This document shows positions 24,681-34,400 of a DNA stretch of 64,000 nucleotides, in pieces. Made by a program: the position numbers and the translations under genes. The stretch comes from Neisseriaceae bacterium HSC-16F19 (GTDB taxonomy: Bacteria > Pseudomonadota > Gammaproteobacteria > Burkholderiales > Neisseriaceae): the NCBI RefSeq assembly GCF_024171525.1, contig NZ_JALJZY010000005.1, positions 62,001 to 126,000 of the forward strand, given 5' to 3'. Within the stretch, counting starts at the first letter, position 1. Every line of letters starts with the position of its first letter. A model generated the notes under the pieces. That model saw only the letters and a program-made list of their open reading frames with translations, had not been told where the DNA came from and ran no database searches.

Positions 24681-25258
24681 GGGAAGGTGGCCTCAACATA
24701 AGATTGCAAGGTTACAACCGTATTGTCGTTTTTACCCCAAGCACGGGCAGTGACACGGAAGAAATATCTGCCTTGGTTGTCTTTATTCAGGTATTCGATA
24801 ATATAACGCGGTTTTTTGGCAGCATCAGCCGTATTAACCTGAACACTTTTAGTGCCGGAATTTAAGATATTGTCTGTATTTGGAGCGCCGATGGTACGTT
24901 CCCACGCAATGGTATTGCACCCTGCGGCCGTACAACTGCCGACACGTTCGGTGGCTGCAATCGTGAAGCGCTCTGACCCCATAGGTACGGTAACACCTCC
25001 GGCCGGGACGCATAGGCCATCGGTACAGGCCACAGAAAAGGCAGTATTGGCAGGTAATGCCGCAATCCGATTTTCGCCGGTTCTTAAAGCTGATTCTGCT
25101 AAGGACAAGGCATATTTACGATCGGCGTCATTGGAACTCATACGCATCTCTGTATTTACCGATTGTGTACCGGCAATTACCAGAAAAGCAATCACAAGCA
25201 TGACAATCAATACGATAAATAAAGAGAAGCCTTGTTGTTTTAGTTTTAAAGGAGGCAT
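24677..25258 (-). CDS. pilK: Minor type IV pilin PilK (PilX_N family)
   Basis: 193 residues from ATG 25258. The prepilin motif is KLKQQG followed by FSLFIVLIVMLVIAFLVIAG; mature position 5 is Ile, not Glu, as is usual for the PilX/GspK-like tip component. The domain continues EMRMSSNDADRKYALSLAESALRTGE, the PilX_N signature. An upstream in-frame ATG at 25318 is rejected because it lies inside pilJ. The gap to pilJ is 7 bases. Confidence 0.88.
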   Translation of the reverse strand: MPPLKLKQQGFSLFIVLIVMLVIAFLVIAGTQSVNTEMRMSSNDADRKYALSLAESALRTGENRIAALPANTAFSVACTDGLCVPAGGVTVPMGSERFTIAATERVGSCTAAGCNTIAWERTIGAPNTDNILNSGTKSVQVNTADAAKKPRYIIEYLNKDNQGRYFFRVTARAWGKNDNTVVTLQSYVEATFP

Positions 25259-25265
25259 TGTTTTT

Positions 25266-26441
25266 TTATCCCATTCCACGGTTGGCACAAATATTACCGT
25301 TACGTATTGTGGCATCAATAACGTAAGCTGAAATAGTACCTACATCAACACCTGATGCACGGTTGGAACCATCTTTGACATTTAGCGTAATCCTGATTAA
25401 TGCCGGCAATTTACTGTGATCGGTAAGCGTGCTGGGGGTGTTGGTAAATGTAAATGTTTCATTCGGGGCAGATGCATTGTCGATGCAGGTATTGGTTTTA
25501 ACATAACCAAACTGCATGGACATTGCATTGGTATCAGCCATATTGGCGACCAACAACTGAGGGCCGGACCATGTACCATCCGGAGCCAAGTTGAAACGAT
25601 ACAAACCATTGCTGCTACCGGCAGCTGAGGTGATACGGCCAACAACATAGGCACTGGCCGCCAATTTGCTGATATTAAGCTGTCCGGGCATAAACGCACC
25701 CAAGTTGGTTGTCGCCTGCACATTGGTAATGGTCAATGAGGGATTTAATTTAATGTTGCCACTGTCCATGGAGTAGCCACTGCTGCCGCTTCTTTGCAGG
25801 ATTTGTACTTTATTGCAAGAGGAGAGTACGATGGGAGCGGTACCGGTAGTGGCGGCCAATGCTTGAGCTGTGGCTCCGGTTGAGTCTGTCGAGATGACAA
25901 GTGCAGTAGCATTCACGACAGGGTTGGGTGCATGGGGTTGGTAGTCATTGACAGAAGCATAGCCATCACCATATACAAAAATCAAAGCATTGCCTTCAGG
26001 GGTGAAGTTGCTGATATTAGCACCTCCGGAGCCGATAAAATTACCGCCCGGCATCACGCGTAAGCCAAAGCCGTTCGGTTGGTCATCAGTAATTTCCGTA
26101 CGGAGTCCTAAAGGATGGCTGATGGCATAAGGATTGGTGACATGGGTCTGCATGGCGTCACTTGTGCCTGCCAAGTTGGCGCAACCAAAAGTACCTGCCT
26201 GACGGGCATCACGAATAATTAAAGTAGCCGCGTTACGCAGGTCTTGTTGCGCGACCAAGCGTTCAGAAGCAACATGATTGAGTTGTCGGGTCATAAAATA
26301 GGTAGACCCGGCAGCGATCAACACGATCATGCTGATGGCACTGGCAACCAAAAATTCAATTAAGCTGAAGCCTTTGGATACTTGAGCCAAGCTGTAAGGG
26401 CGGGTACGGGAGGTACACCGGGAACAAGTAGAAATACGCAC
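25266..26441 (-). CDS. pilJ: Minor type IV pilin PilJ (PilW family)
   Basis: 391 residues, the largest of the cluster, as PilW-type pilins are. The leader is long (24 residues, with two early cysteines) before the processing site SKG-FSLIEFLVASAISMIVLIA, mature Glu5 present. The C-terminal two-thirds is rich in Thr, Ser, Asn and Ala. Part of the priming complex that starts pilus assembly. The overlapping upstream gene pilI ends 22 bases before its start. Codons are visibly richer in A and T than flanking genes. Confidence 0.88.
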   Translation of the reverse strand: MRISTCSRCTSRTRPYSLAQVSKGFSLIEFLVASAISMIVLIAAGSTYFMTRQLNHVASERLVAQQDLRNAATLIIRDARQAGTFGCANLAGTSDAMQTHVTNPYAISHPLGLRTEITDDQPNGFGLRVMPGGNFIGSGGANISNFTPEGNALIFVYGDGYASVNDYQPHAPNPVVNATALVISTDSTGATAQALAATTGTAPIVLSSCNKVQILQRSGSSGYSMDSGNIKLNPSLTITNVQATTNLGAFMPGQLNISKLAASAYVVGRITSAAGSSNGLYRFNLAPDGTWSGPQLLVANMADTNAMSMQFGYVKTNTCIDNASAPNETFTFTNTPSTLTDHSKLPALIRITLNVKDGSNRASGVDVGTISAYVIDATIRNGNICANRGMG

Positions 26442-26462
26442 GAAAAAATCCCTTAATTATTG

Positions 26463-27023
26463 TTAATTTTGAACGGGCAGTGTATAGGAGTACCGCATGC
26501 TGCCGGCCGAAACCGTTCCTTGGTTGGTGGTGCTGTCTCCTGCCTGCATCTTCCATGCGACATTGATGCTGTATATGCCACCAGATTCCGAAACTTGTAC
26601 ATTATCAATGACAGCATTGGTCAGCTTGTTTGCTACCTGTTGATGAAAGCTGCACAATTGATACTCGGCCAGTTGATCTTTACTCAGCGCAGAGGTGTCA
26701 TAGGTGGTGTTGACAGCTGCAGTAGCACAGAAAGTAACCAAATTGCCTTTTTTATAACGTTCATAGGTTCTGACTGTCTGCCCTGGTGTTGTGCCTATAC
26801 TTAAATCTGGGTTGGCCAGCATTCCTTCCATCAGTGTTTGTGCTGCAGTGGCCACAATGGTTTGGTTTTCCGCTTCCTGAATGCTGACAACGGAGCGCAG
26901 TTGCGCCGCCATCAGTGCCAAGACACCGAAAGCCAGGACAAAAATGGCCACCAAGGCTTCAATCAGGGTTGCGCCTTGCTGCTGGCTGCGTTTGGGCGAT
27001 GAGGTTGTGCTAATTTTAATCAT
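26463..27023 (-). CDS. pilI: Minor type IV pilin PilI (PilV family)
   Basis: 186 residues from ATG 27023. Leader MIKISTTSSPKRSQQQG, processing before ATLIEALVAIFVLAFGVLAL with Glu5; the AFGVLAL-x-x-AQL pattern is typical of PilV. The frame stays open upstream through pilH in another frame, but only 27023 places the leader correctly. It overlaps nothing; pilH ends 43 bases upstream. Confidence 0.88.
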   Translation of the reverse strand: MIKISTTSSPKRSQQQGATLIEALVAIFVLAFGVLALMAAQLRSVVSIQEAENQTIVATAAQTLMEGMLANPDLSIGTTPGQTVRTYERYKKGNLVTFCATAAVNTTYDTSALSKDQLAEYQLCSFHQQVANKLTNAVIDNVQVSESGGIYSINVAWKMQAGDSTTNQGTVSAGSMRYSYTLPVQN

Positions 27024-27066
27024 GATTAATCTTGCTGTCAGAGAGCGATATGATTGGCAGATTCCG

Positions 27067-27756
27067 CTAGCTGGCAGTGCAGGCGGAGCGGCTGTCCGTT
27101 GGCATACAGGTACTGATACGGCCGCTGGCATCTAAAATGATTTTACTGCGGCGGTAAGTCAAGGCTGCAGTGTTGGTGGTGGTGGCATCGTTAAAATCCA
27201 AACGGACGAGACCTGATCCTGTATGTACGTGACTGCCGCGTACGGAGCCGGTATTTTGATTGGTATAGCCAAAGGTACCGTTTGGATAGAATATCCAGAT
27301 ATTGCCTGTTGTACCGGTTTTGATGGCTTCATCAAAACCGAGGTGATGAGTGGTAATGTTCACTTTGTTGGCAGAGCCGTTTTGATTGACGGCAACCGTG
27401 CGGAGTACTTCGTCAATATTACTATCATAGGGCAGGCCGCCTTTTTTGCTTGCAAATGCGGTAAAGCCTTTTTGTTCGGTTTCCGCTGCGGCATTGCAGG
27501 GTACATTGGCTTTGCCGTCAGTACGGATGGTGGTATAGCAAACAACAACAGGCAGGTTCAGACGTACGGCTTCCGAGCGTGCAAAGCGGAAGAGGTTGGC
27601 TGTTTGTTCGGCACGGTTGGCCACGCGCCGCTTATTGACCCACGAACTCATATTGGGCAGTGCAATGGCAGCCATGATGGCTACAATGGTAATGGTGACC
27701 ATCAATTCGATCAGGGTAAAGCCGCGTTGTTTTGAAGTGTAGTGTTTGGTTATCAT
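27067..27756 (-). CDS. pilH: Minor type IV pilin PilH (FimT/GspH family)
   Basis: 229 residues. Leader MITKHYTSKQRG then FTLIELMVTITIVAIMAAIALPN with Glu5, followed by the GspH-type NLFRFARSEAVRLNLPV helix and the end ILDASGRISTC. First gene of the pilin operon, 51 bases after dnaB on the same strand, the arrangement seen in pathogenic Neisseria. Needed with the other minor pilins for pilus priming and DNA uptake (family knowledge). Confidence 0.9.
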   Translation of the reverse strand: MITKHYTSKQRGFTLIELMVTITIVAIMAAIALPNMSSWVNKRRVANRAEQTANLFRFARSEAVRLNLPVVVCYTTIRTDGKANVPCNAAAETEQKGFTAFASKKGGLPYDSNIDEVLRTVAVNQNGSANKVNITTHHLGFDEAIKTGTTGNIWIFYPNGTFGYTNQNTGSVRGSHVHTGSGLVRLDFNDATTTNTAALTYRRSKIILDASGRISTCMPTDSRSACTAS

Positions 27757-27807
27757 GCTGGATTAACCATTTCTCAGTAGATTGCTGTATTTTTGGGCAA
27801 TAGGGTG

Positions 27808-29211
27808 TTATTCATTATCGTCAAAAACACCATCGGGCATGACGGCATTTTCAAATTTGGTATATTGGCCTTGGAAGGTCAGGTAAATCTTGCCGGTGGG
27901 GCCGTTACGGTGTTTGCCGATAATGCACTCGGCCAAGCCTTTGTACGGAGTTTCGGCGTTGTAGTATTCGTCCCGATACATAAACATGATCAGGTCGGCG
28001 TCTTGTTCGATGGCGCCCGATTCGCGCAGGTCCGACATGATGGGGCGTTTGTCGGTGCGGTGCTCTACGGTGCGCGATAGTTGCGACAAGGCGATAATCG
28101 GTACCTGCAATTCCCTTGCCAATGCTTTTAAGGAGCGGGAAATTTCTCCCAGCTCGGCGGTGCGGTTGTTTTGGGATGAGCCGGAGCCGGCCATCAGTTG
28201 CAGGTAGTCAATCACAATCAGACCCAGCCTGCCGTTATGTTGGCGTGCCAGGCGGCGGGCGCGGGCACGGACTTCCAGTGCGGATAGGTTGGGTGTTTCG
28301 TCTATATAGACCGGAGCGTCGGACAACTTGCTGACTGCTTCGCCCAGTCGCGGCCAGTGTTCATCGCCGAGCTGGCCGGTTTTCAAAATATGCTGATCCA
28401 ATCGTCCGACGGAACCCAGCATCCGCATCACTAACTGTGTACCGCCCATTTCCATGGAGAAAATGGCTACCGGCAGTTTGCCGTCTATGGCCACATGTTC
28501 GGCGATATTGATGGAGAATGCGGTTTTGCCCATGGAGGGGCGTCCGGCTACGATAATCAAATCACCGGGTTGCAGGCCGGAGGTTTTTTTGTCCAAATCC
28601 AGAAAGCCGCTGGCAATGCCGGTGATGTCGTCTTTATTGTCGCGGGAATACAGGGTTTCGATGCGGCCGACCACTTCGCTCAACAATTCGGGCATGGCCA
28701 GAAAGCCTTGTTTGGCGCGGGCGGTGGATTCGGCGATTTGAAACACGCTGTTTTCCGCTTCGTCCAGCATTTGTGCCGCATCCCGGCCTTGCGGATTGTA
28801 GGCGTTTCTAGCAATTTCTGTGCCGACCTGAGCTAACTGACGCATGATGGCACGTTCGCGCACGATTTCGGCATAACGGCGGATATTGGCCGCAGAGGGG
28901 GTGTTTTGGACTAGGTTGACCAGGTATTCGAAACCGCCTGCGGCTTCCAGATCATCCCGCCGTTGCAGCTCTTCCTGTATGGTGACGACATCGGCGGGGC
29001 GGGACAGTTCCACCAGATAGGCAATGGCACGGAAAATCAGCCGGTGTTCGTGACGGTAAAAGTCGGATTCGCTGATGACATCGGCAATCCGGTCCCACGC
29101 TTCGTTATTCAGCAGCAGGCCGCCCAGCACCGATTGTTCGGATTCCAGCGAATGGGGCGGCACAATACCGGGCTCGGCATCGTAAGGAGTGTCAAAATGC
29201 GTGTCGATCAT
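27808..29211 (-). CDS. dnaB: Replicative DNA helicase DnaB
   Basis: Hexameric 5'-3' helicase of the replisome. 467 residues. The N-terminal domain begins PPHSLESEQSVLGGLLL; the RecA-like domain has Walker A VAGRPSMGKTAFS (about 211-223), the LPVAIFSMEM segment, the Walker B region LIVIDYLQLM and DLRESGAIEQDAD near the C-terminus. Upstream of and on the same strand as pilHIJKL. Confidence 0.97.
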   Translation of the reverse strand: MIDTHFDTPYDAEPGIVPPHSLESEQSVLGGLLLNNEAWDRIADVISESDFYRHEHRLIFRAIAYLVELSRPADVVTIQEELQRRDDLEAAGGFEYLVNLVQNTPSAANIRRYAEIVRERAIMRQLAQVGTEIARNAYNPQGRDAAQMLDEAENSVFQIAESTARAKQGFLAMPELLSEVVGRIETLYSRDNKDDITGIASGFLDLDKKTSGLQPGDLIIVAGRPSMGKTAFSINIAEHVAIDGKLPVAIFSMEMGGTQLVMRMLGSVGRLDQHILKTGQLGDEHWPRLGEAVSKLSDAPVYIDETPNLSALEVRARARRLARQHNGRLGLIVIDYLQLMAGSGSSQNNRTAELGEISRSLKALARELQVPIIALSQLSRTVEHRTDKRPIMSDLRESGAIEQDADLIMFMYRDEYYNAETPYKGLAECIIGKHRNGPTGKIYLTFQGQYTKFENAVMPDGVFDDNE

Positions 29212-29450
29212 AATTTATTATTAAAAACAGTATATTGAATGAGTTTTTTTGTATGTGGCCGGCTATGCCGTCATCGTGATTGGCATTGATGCGATAGTGG
29301 GATTTTAGCACCGGGAGACTGCCGATTTGCGGCACTAAGTACCCTGTATTAAAATGTCGCTGATTCGGTAAGCAATTTTAACCGATACCGTTTCAGGCTG
29401 CCTGAAATCATTCACAACAACAAACCACATCCAATAGAAGGATCAAACCC

Positions 29451-30032
29451 ATGGAACACAAACTGCCCGAACTGCCTTATGCTTTGGACGCCCTGGCACC
29501 GCACTTGTCCAAAGAAACTTTGGAATACCATTACGGCAAACACCACCAAACCTATATCACCAATCTGAACAACCAAATCAAAGGCACCGAGTTTGAAAAC
29601 GCCTCTTTGGAAGAGATTGTGAAAAAATCCAGCGGCGGCATTTTCAACAATGCGGCCCAAACTTGGAACCACACCTTCTACTGGCTGGGTCTGACCCCGA
29701 ACAGCAGCGGTAAACCCAGCGGCGAATTGGCTGCCGCCATCGATGCCAAATTCGGCTCTTTCGATGCCTTTAAAGAAGAGTTCGGCAAAGTGGCTGCCGC
29801 TACTTTCGGTTCCGGCTGGGCTTGGTTGGTGAAAAACGCCGACGGCAGCTTGGATCTGGTATCTACCAGTAATGCCGCCACCCCGCTGACCACCGATGCC
29901 ACCCCGCTGTTGACCTGCGATGTATGGGAGCACGCTTACTACATTGACTACCGCAACAGCCGCCCCAACTACTTGGGCGGTTTCTGGGCCATTGTTAACT
30001 GGGATGAAGTTGCCCGCCGCTTTGCTGCTTAA
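29451..30032 (+). CDS. sodB: Superoxide dismutase, iron type
   Basis: Dismutes superoxide. 193 residues. Metal ligands: His27 ([11 protein letters not shown]), His74 (TWNHTFYW), then Asp and His in DVWEHAYY. Gln70 in NNAAQTWNH is the residue that marks the Fe-dependent type. The [17 protein letters not shown] segment is a full family match. ATG 29451 follows GAAGGATC. A DUS lies at 29396-29406 upstream and a DUS-pair terminator follows. Confidence 0.95.
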   Translation: MEHKLPELPYALDALAPHLSKETLEYHYGKHHQTYITNLNNQIKGTEFENASLEEIVKKSSGGIFNNAAQTWNHTFYWLGLTPNSSGKPSGELAAAIDAKFGSFDAFKEEFGKVAAATFGSGWAWLVKNADGSLDLVSTSNAATPLTTDATPLLTCDVWEHAYYIDYRNSRPNYLGGFWAIVNWDEVARRFAA

Positions 30033-30051
30033 GTAAATCTACGAAGTCATT

Positions 30052-30085
30052 AAAGGCTGCCTGAAAGTTTTTCAGGCAGCCTTTT
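30052..30085 (+). terminator. DUS-pair terminator after sodB
   Basis: AAAGGCTGCCTGAAA and TTTTTCAGGCAGCCTTTT form the stem. Confidence 0.9.
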
Positions 30086-30106
30086 CGTTGCAGCGCAAAC
30101 GGATTC

Positions 30107-30192
30107 TGCGACTTCGCTGCGTTGAGCGCAGAATGACGGGGCCGTCGCAAGAGCTTGGCCAGGTTTGTGTCGGGCATAAATGCCCGACCTAC
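30107..30192. repeat. Palindromes between sodB and waaA
   Basis: ATTCTGCGACTTCGCTGCGT-GAGCGCAGAATGAC (30107-30137) and one REP-like arm GTCGGGCATAAATGCCCGAC-CTAC (30168-30192), the same internal sequence as at 16461-16485. Confidence 0.6.
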
Positions 30193-30211
30193 GGCGATTG
30201 ACGATGCCGGA

Positions 30212-31480
30212 TTAGTCGGACACAGCCCGTATTTTGGCGGCGATATCATCCGCCATGCGTCGGCTGGCGCCTTGGTGTTGGCGGATAAAGTCGCGGGCGT
30301 GTTGGCTGAGTGCTTGGCGTTGTGCGGGATCGGCGAGCAGGGCGGCGGTTTGTGTTTGCCAGTCGGCGGCGTCGGTCACTTGTAGGGCGGCTCCTGCGGC
30401 CAAGGCGCCGGTGGTGGCGGCGGCGAAGTTGTAGGTGGAAGGGCCGAACAGGGTGGGGCGGCCGCAGGCGATGGGTTCGATGATGTTGTGGCAGCCGCAA
30501 TCCACCAGGCTGCCGCCGACAAAGGCGATGTCGGCGCTGAGGAAATAGGCAAACAATTCGCCCATGCTGTCGCCTATCCACACTTGGGTGTCGGCGGCCA
30601 CGGCGGCTTCGTCGCTGCGTTTTTGTACGCGAAATCCCAGTGTTCGGGCGAGGTCATGGGCTGCCTGAAAACGTTCGGGATGGCGCGGCACGATGACCAA
30701 CAGGGCGTCGCCGTGATAGGCCTGCCAGGCGCGCAGCAGCAGTTCGGCCTCGTCTTGGCCGTGGTAAAAGCGTGTGCTGGCGCACAGCACCACCGGGCGG
30801 GTGCCGATGCGTTGGCGGAAGGCGGCGGCGAGTTCCGCCATGGCGCCCGGCGGCTCAATATCGTATTTGCTGTTGCCGCTCACCTGAACATGCGGCATGC
30901 CGATTTGGCGCAGGCGCTCGGCGTCGGCCTCGCTTTGGGCATAGCAGGCGTGAAAGGCTTGCAGGGCGGGGCGGATGAGGGTGCGGGCTTTCAGGTAGCC
31001 TTGTTGCGAGCGTTCGGACAGGCGGGCATTGGCCAGGAATAAGGGAATATGGTATTCGCGGCACAGCGTAAGGGTGTTGGGCCAGATTTCGGTTTCCATG
31101 AACACGCCGAAACGCGGGCGGTGCTCTTGCAGGAAACGGCGGATGTAGTCGCGGCGGTCGTAGGGCAGGTAGCGGCATTGCGCCTGCGGATAGAGGCTGA
31201 GGGCGGCGGCGCGGCCGGTGGGCGTGGTTTGGGTGATGAGCAGCGGCGCACCGGGAAAATGCTGTTGCAGGGCGTGGATAAGCGGTTCGGCGGCACGGGT
31301 TTCGCCCACGGACACGGCATGTATCCAGATAGCCTCTTGCAGCGGTGCGGGATGGGGTCGGCCGAAACGTTCATCCCAGTGGTGCAGATAGGCCGGCGCC
31401 AGGCGGGCGCGGCGGCGCAGGTAGCGGCGCAACAGCGGCGGGGCGATGCGCCACAGCAGGTTGTAGATCAGCTTCAGCAT
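30212..31480 (-). CDS. waaA: 3-deoxy-D-manno-octulosonic acid (Kdo) transferase
   Basis: Adds Kdo to lipid A precursor at the inner membrane. 422 residues from ATG 31480. An N-terminal membrane anchor is followed by HAVSVGETRAAEPL with Glu60, the equivalent of the catalytic Glu60 of E. coli WaaA; later motifs are FMETEIWPN, the VSGNSKYDI linker, and the Kdo/CMP site FVGGSLVDCGCHNIIEPIACGRP. The reading frame is open far upstream but overlaps tamB; this start fits the family. Gap to tamB is 11 bases: a tamA-tamB-waaA operon. Confidence 0.94.
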   Translation of the reverse strand: MLKLIYNLLWRIAPPLLRRYLRRRARLAPAYLHHWDERFGRPHPAPLQEAIWIHAVSVGETRAAEPLIHALQQHFPGAPLLITQTTPTGRAAALSLYPQAQCRYLPYDRRDYIRRFLQEHRPRFGVFMETEIWPNTLTLCREYHIPLFLANARLSERSQQGYLKARTLIRPALQAFHACYAQSEADAERLRQIGMPHVQVSGNSKYDIEPPGAMAELAAAFRQRIGTRPVVLCASTRFYHGQDEAELLLRAWQAYHGDALLVIVPRHPERFQAAHDLARTLGFRVQKRSDEAAVAADTQVWIGDSMGELFAYFLSADIAFVGGSLVDCGCHNIIEPIACGRPTLFGPSTYNFAAATTGALAAGAALQVTDAADWQTQTAALLADPAQRQALSQHARDFIRQHQGASRRMADDIAAKIRAVSD

Positions 31481-31491
31481 CTCCGGCCTCT

Positions 31492-34400
31492 CTAATCGAA
31501 GCGGATGCTGAAGGAAACCTCGCCGCCGGCGGTGTCGGTGCCGACATAGGCAATGGCTTGCAGGGTACGGCTGATTTGGTAGGTCAGTTTCACCGTCTGG
31601 CTGGCGCTGTTGAGGCCGTATTGGTAACCCAGATAGAGGTCGTTGGTGAGGCGTTTGCCCACGGTGATGACCTGCTCGGCGGGGTTGAGTTCGCCGGTTT
31701 TGCGGTCGCGCGTCTGCTGGCTGGTAAAGCCGATTTCGTCCACCAGATTGATGCGGTCGTTGATGCTGCCCGCCAGCCAGGCGGTGGCGGCGGAGCTGAG
31801 CGCGGCTTCGTCTTCGGTGCCGCCGCTGGAGGCACGGCCGAGAATCAGCCATGAGAGCTTGTCTTTGTCGCTCATGGGCTCATTGGTCACCAGACTCACG
31901 CGCGGGTTGTTGAGGCTGCCCAGCACTTCCACCCCGGCACCCACCGGCGAGAAACGGCGGGTGGCGCGCAGTTTGAGGTTGGGGTCGTCCACCGGGCCGA
32001 CAAAGGAAATCGTACCCTGTTCGATGATGAGGTCTTGGCCGTAGGCTTTGTACTGGCCTTGCACAATGTTCACCGTGCCGACGATTTTGATGTTTTCGCG
32101 CGGTTGGGACGTGGCGGTGAGTTTGCCGCCCAAAAGCACGTCCAAGCCTTCGCCGCGGAAGCGGAATTTGTCGTTCAAATCCAAGGTCAGGTTCATGGCT
32201 ATCGCCATGGGCGCATCGGTTTCGGGTTTGGCACGGCCGATGACTTCCACATCGTCATCCAGCGTGGGCATGCTGCCTTTGGGCATGCCGAAATTACCTT
32301 GATCTACCTTGAGTTCGCCCAGAAGCAGCATGCCTTTTTGCAGGGTGTAGACCAGTTGTGCGCGACCACTCAAGGTGAGGCGCTGGCTGGCGCGGTCGAG
32401 GATGCGGTAGCGGGTGAAGTCGGCGGCCACGTCCACATCCGGGGTGTTGCCCACCATATCTACTGTGCCTTTGAGCACCACGCTGCCGTCGTGGCGTTTG
32501 AATTCGAGGCTGTCGATGAGCCAGCGGCGGCCTTGGAAGCGGCTTTGCAGGGTGCCGTTTTCCAGAATCACGCCGTTTTCGCGTTCGCGGTAATAGAGGT
32601 TGCGGCCGGTAAGTTGGCCGTTGAGCTGCGGTGCGGCCACGGTGCCGCTGAGGCCGGCGTCACCGGCGAGGCTGCCGCGTGCTTCCATGCCCACCGGCAG
32701 CAGGTGGCGGAAATTGTTGAGGTCGTCGGCGCGTACTTTGATGTGGCCGCTGATGGGCGCCTGGGTGATGTCGTTGCCGAAACGCTGGGCAATGACCACG
32801 CGCGCATCCACATTGCCGTAGCGGGTGTCGCCGGTGAGGGTGTTGTCGATTTGGCCGTTGTGGAAACGGGTGTCGAGCACAACTTTGCTCAAGCCCAAAG
32901 CCTGATTGCGGTGGGGCAGGGTGATGTCGCCGGATTGCTGCTGCACTTTCAGGTAGCCGCGGGCGTTGTCGCCATAGCTCAAATCCCAATCGCCGCTGAG
33001 CACCAGGTTTTGCTGTACGCCGAGGTCGACAATATTGTGCAGCTGTTGCAGGGCGAGGTTGGCGGCATTGCCCTTGGTGGTGAGGCCCTGACGGCTGTCC
33101 CACAGCAGGGATTGCAGATTGAGGCTGCCTCCCATGGCCGACCAGCGGGCATTGTTCATGACCACGCGTTCTGCACCGGCTTCCAGTTGCAGCGGCGCCA
33201 GCAGTTTGAGGTTGAAGGCACCACCCACGTCCAAAGTGCCGACACGGCCCTTCCATTGGTAGCGCTCGTCCAAGCCGCCGTTGGCGGCCAAGTCGATGCG
33301 GTAGGGTTTGCCGTCCAGTTGCAGACGGGCATCGGCTTTAAGGTTGTGGCTGTTGCCGCGACCGCTCAAATCGGTGTGGATGCTGTCGATGCGGGTGCCG
33401 CCGGCGTGCAGGGTTTGGCCGTTGATTTTGATGTTGAGCGGCTGGGTGACGTCGGGCGAGCCTTGCAGGGTGAAATCCAACTGCTGCACTTGGAAGATGT
33501 CGTCCAGCGCCAGGCCGCGTGCCTGGCCGTTGAGGTTGATGTTGAGTTTGTTCGGTTCGCCGCCGACAAAGCCTTGGGCGGTGAGCAGACCCTTGAGGCC
33601 GAAGCCGAACAGGTCCAGTTGCGGGGCGTTGATGTCGAGATTGAGTTTGTCGGCGGCCTTGCCGAAGCTGCCGTTGGCGACAATGCGGTTGCGGCCCAGA
33701 TTGAGCAGGATGTCGGCGGCCTCGACATGCTGTTGGCGGTAATGCAGCTCAGCCTTGCCGGAGAGCGGCGCGCCGGAGAGGGTGCTGTCGCGCCACAGCA
33801 TTTCGCCCTGCACATCGGTGTCGGCCAGCGTGCCTTTGAGGCGGATGCTGCCGTTGACACGCCCCACGGGGAAATCGGCATAAAGCTTGTTGGGATTGAA
33901 CTGGCTGCTTTCCACTTCCACTTCCAGCGCCTGTTGCTGATACAGTGCCAGGCTGCCTGAAAGCTGCATCTGGCCGCCGTCTTTGGGTTGCAGGCGCACC
34001 TGGTGCAGCAGCAGGGTTTGCTGGGCATTGGCCGGGTCGGTCACCAGTTGTGCGGTGCCGGTGGAATCGGCGGTTTCGGTGGCCAGTTTCCAATCCGCCT
34101 GCGGATTGTTGAAGCTGCCGTGGGCGTGGATGCTGCCTTGCAGCAGACCGGGGATATTATCGGTGAGGAGGTCGCGGCTGCCCACATCGGCAATGGCGGC
34201 GGTGACATCCAGCACATCATTGCCCGCGTCCACCGTGCCGTTGAAGGTGATTTCGCCTTTCTGCATCAGGCGGGCGGCGAGGGTTTTGATGTGGATGACG
34301 CCGTTGGTGTCGATGTCCACTTCGCCCTCTACGCTTTGCACGGGCAGGCCGTTGTGGTTAAGGGCGGCGGGCAGGGCGTTGCGGATGCGGATGCTGCCGT

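Noticed and set aside
31372..31852. Extension of the waaA frame upstream across tamB
   Set aside because: The extra residues are the shadow of tamB in another frame; WaaA family starts at MLKLIYNLLWRIAPP.
32035..33960. Long open frame on the plus strand opposite tamB
   Set aside because: Its composition (Val/Gly/Ala/His rich) and lack of a ribosome-binding site are typical of antisense shadows of GC-rich genes; tamB on the other strand has clear domains.
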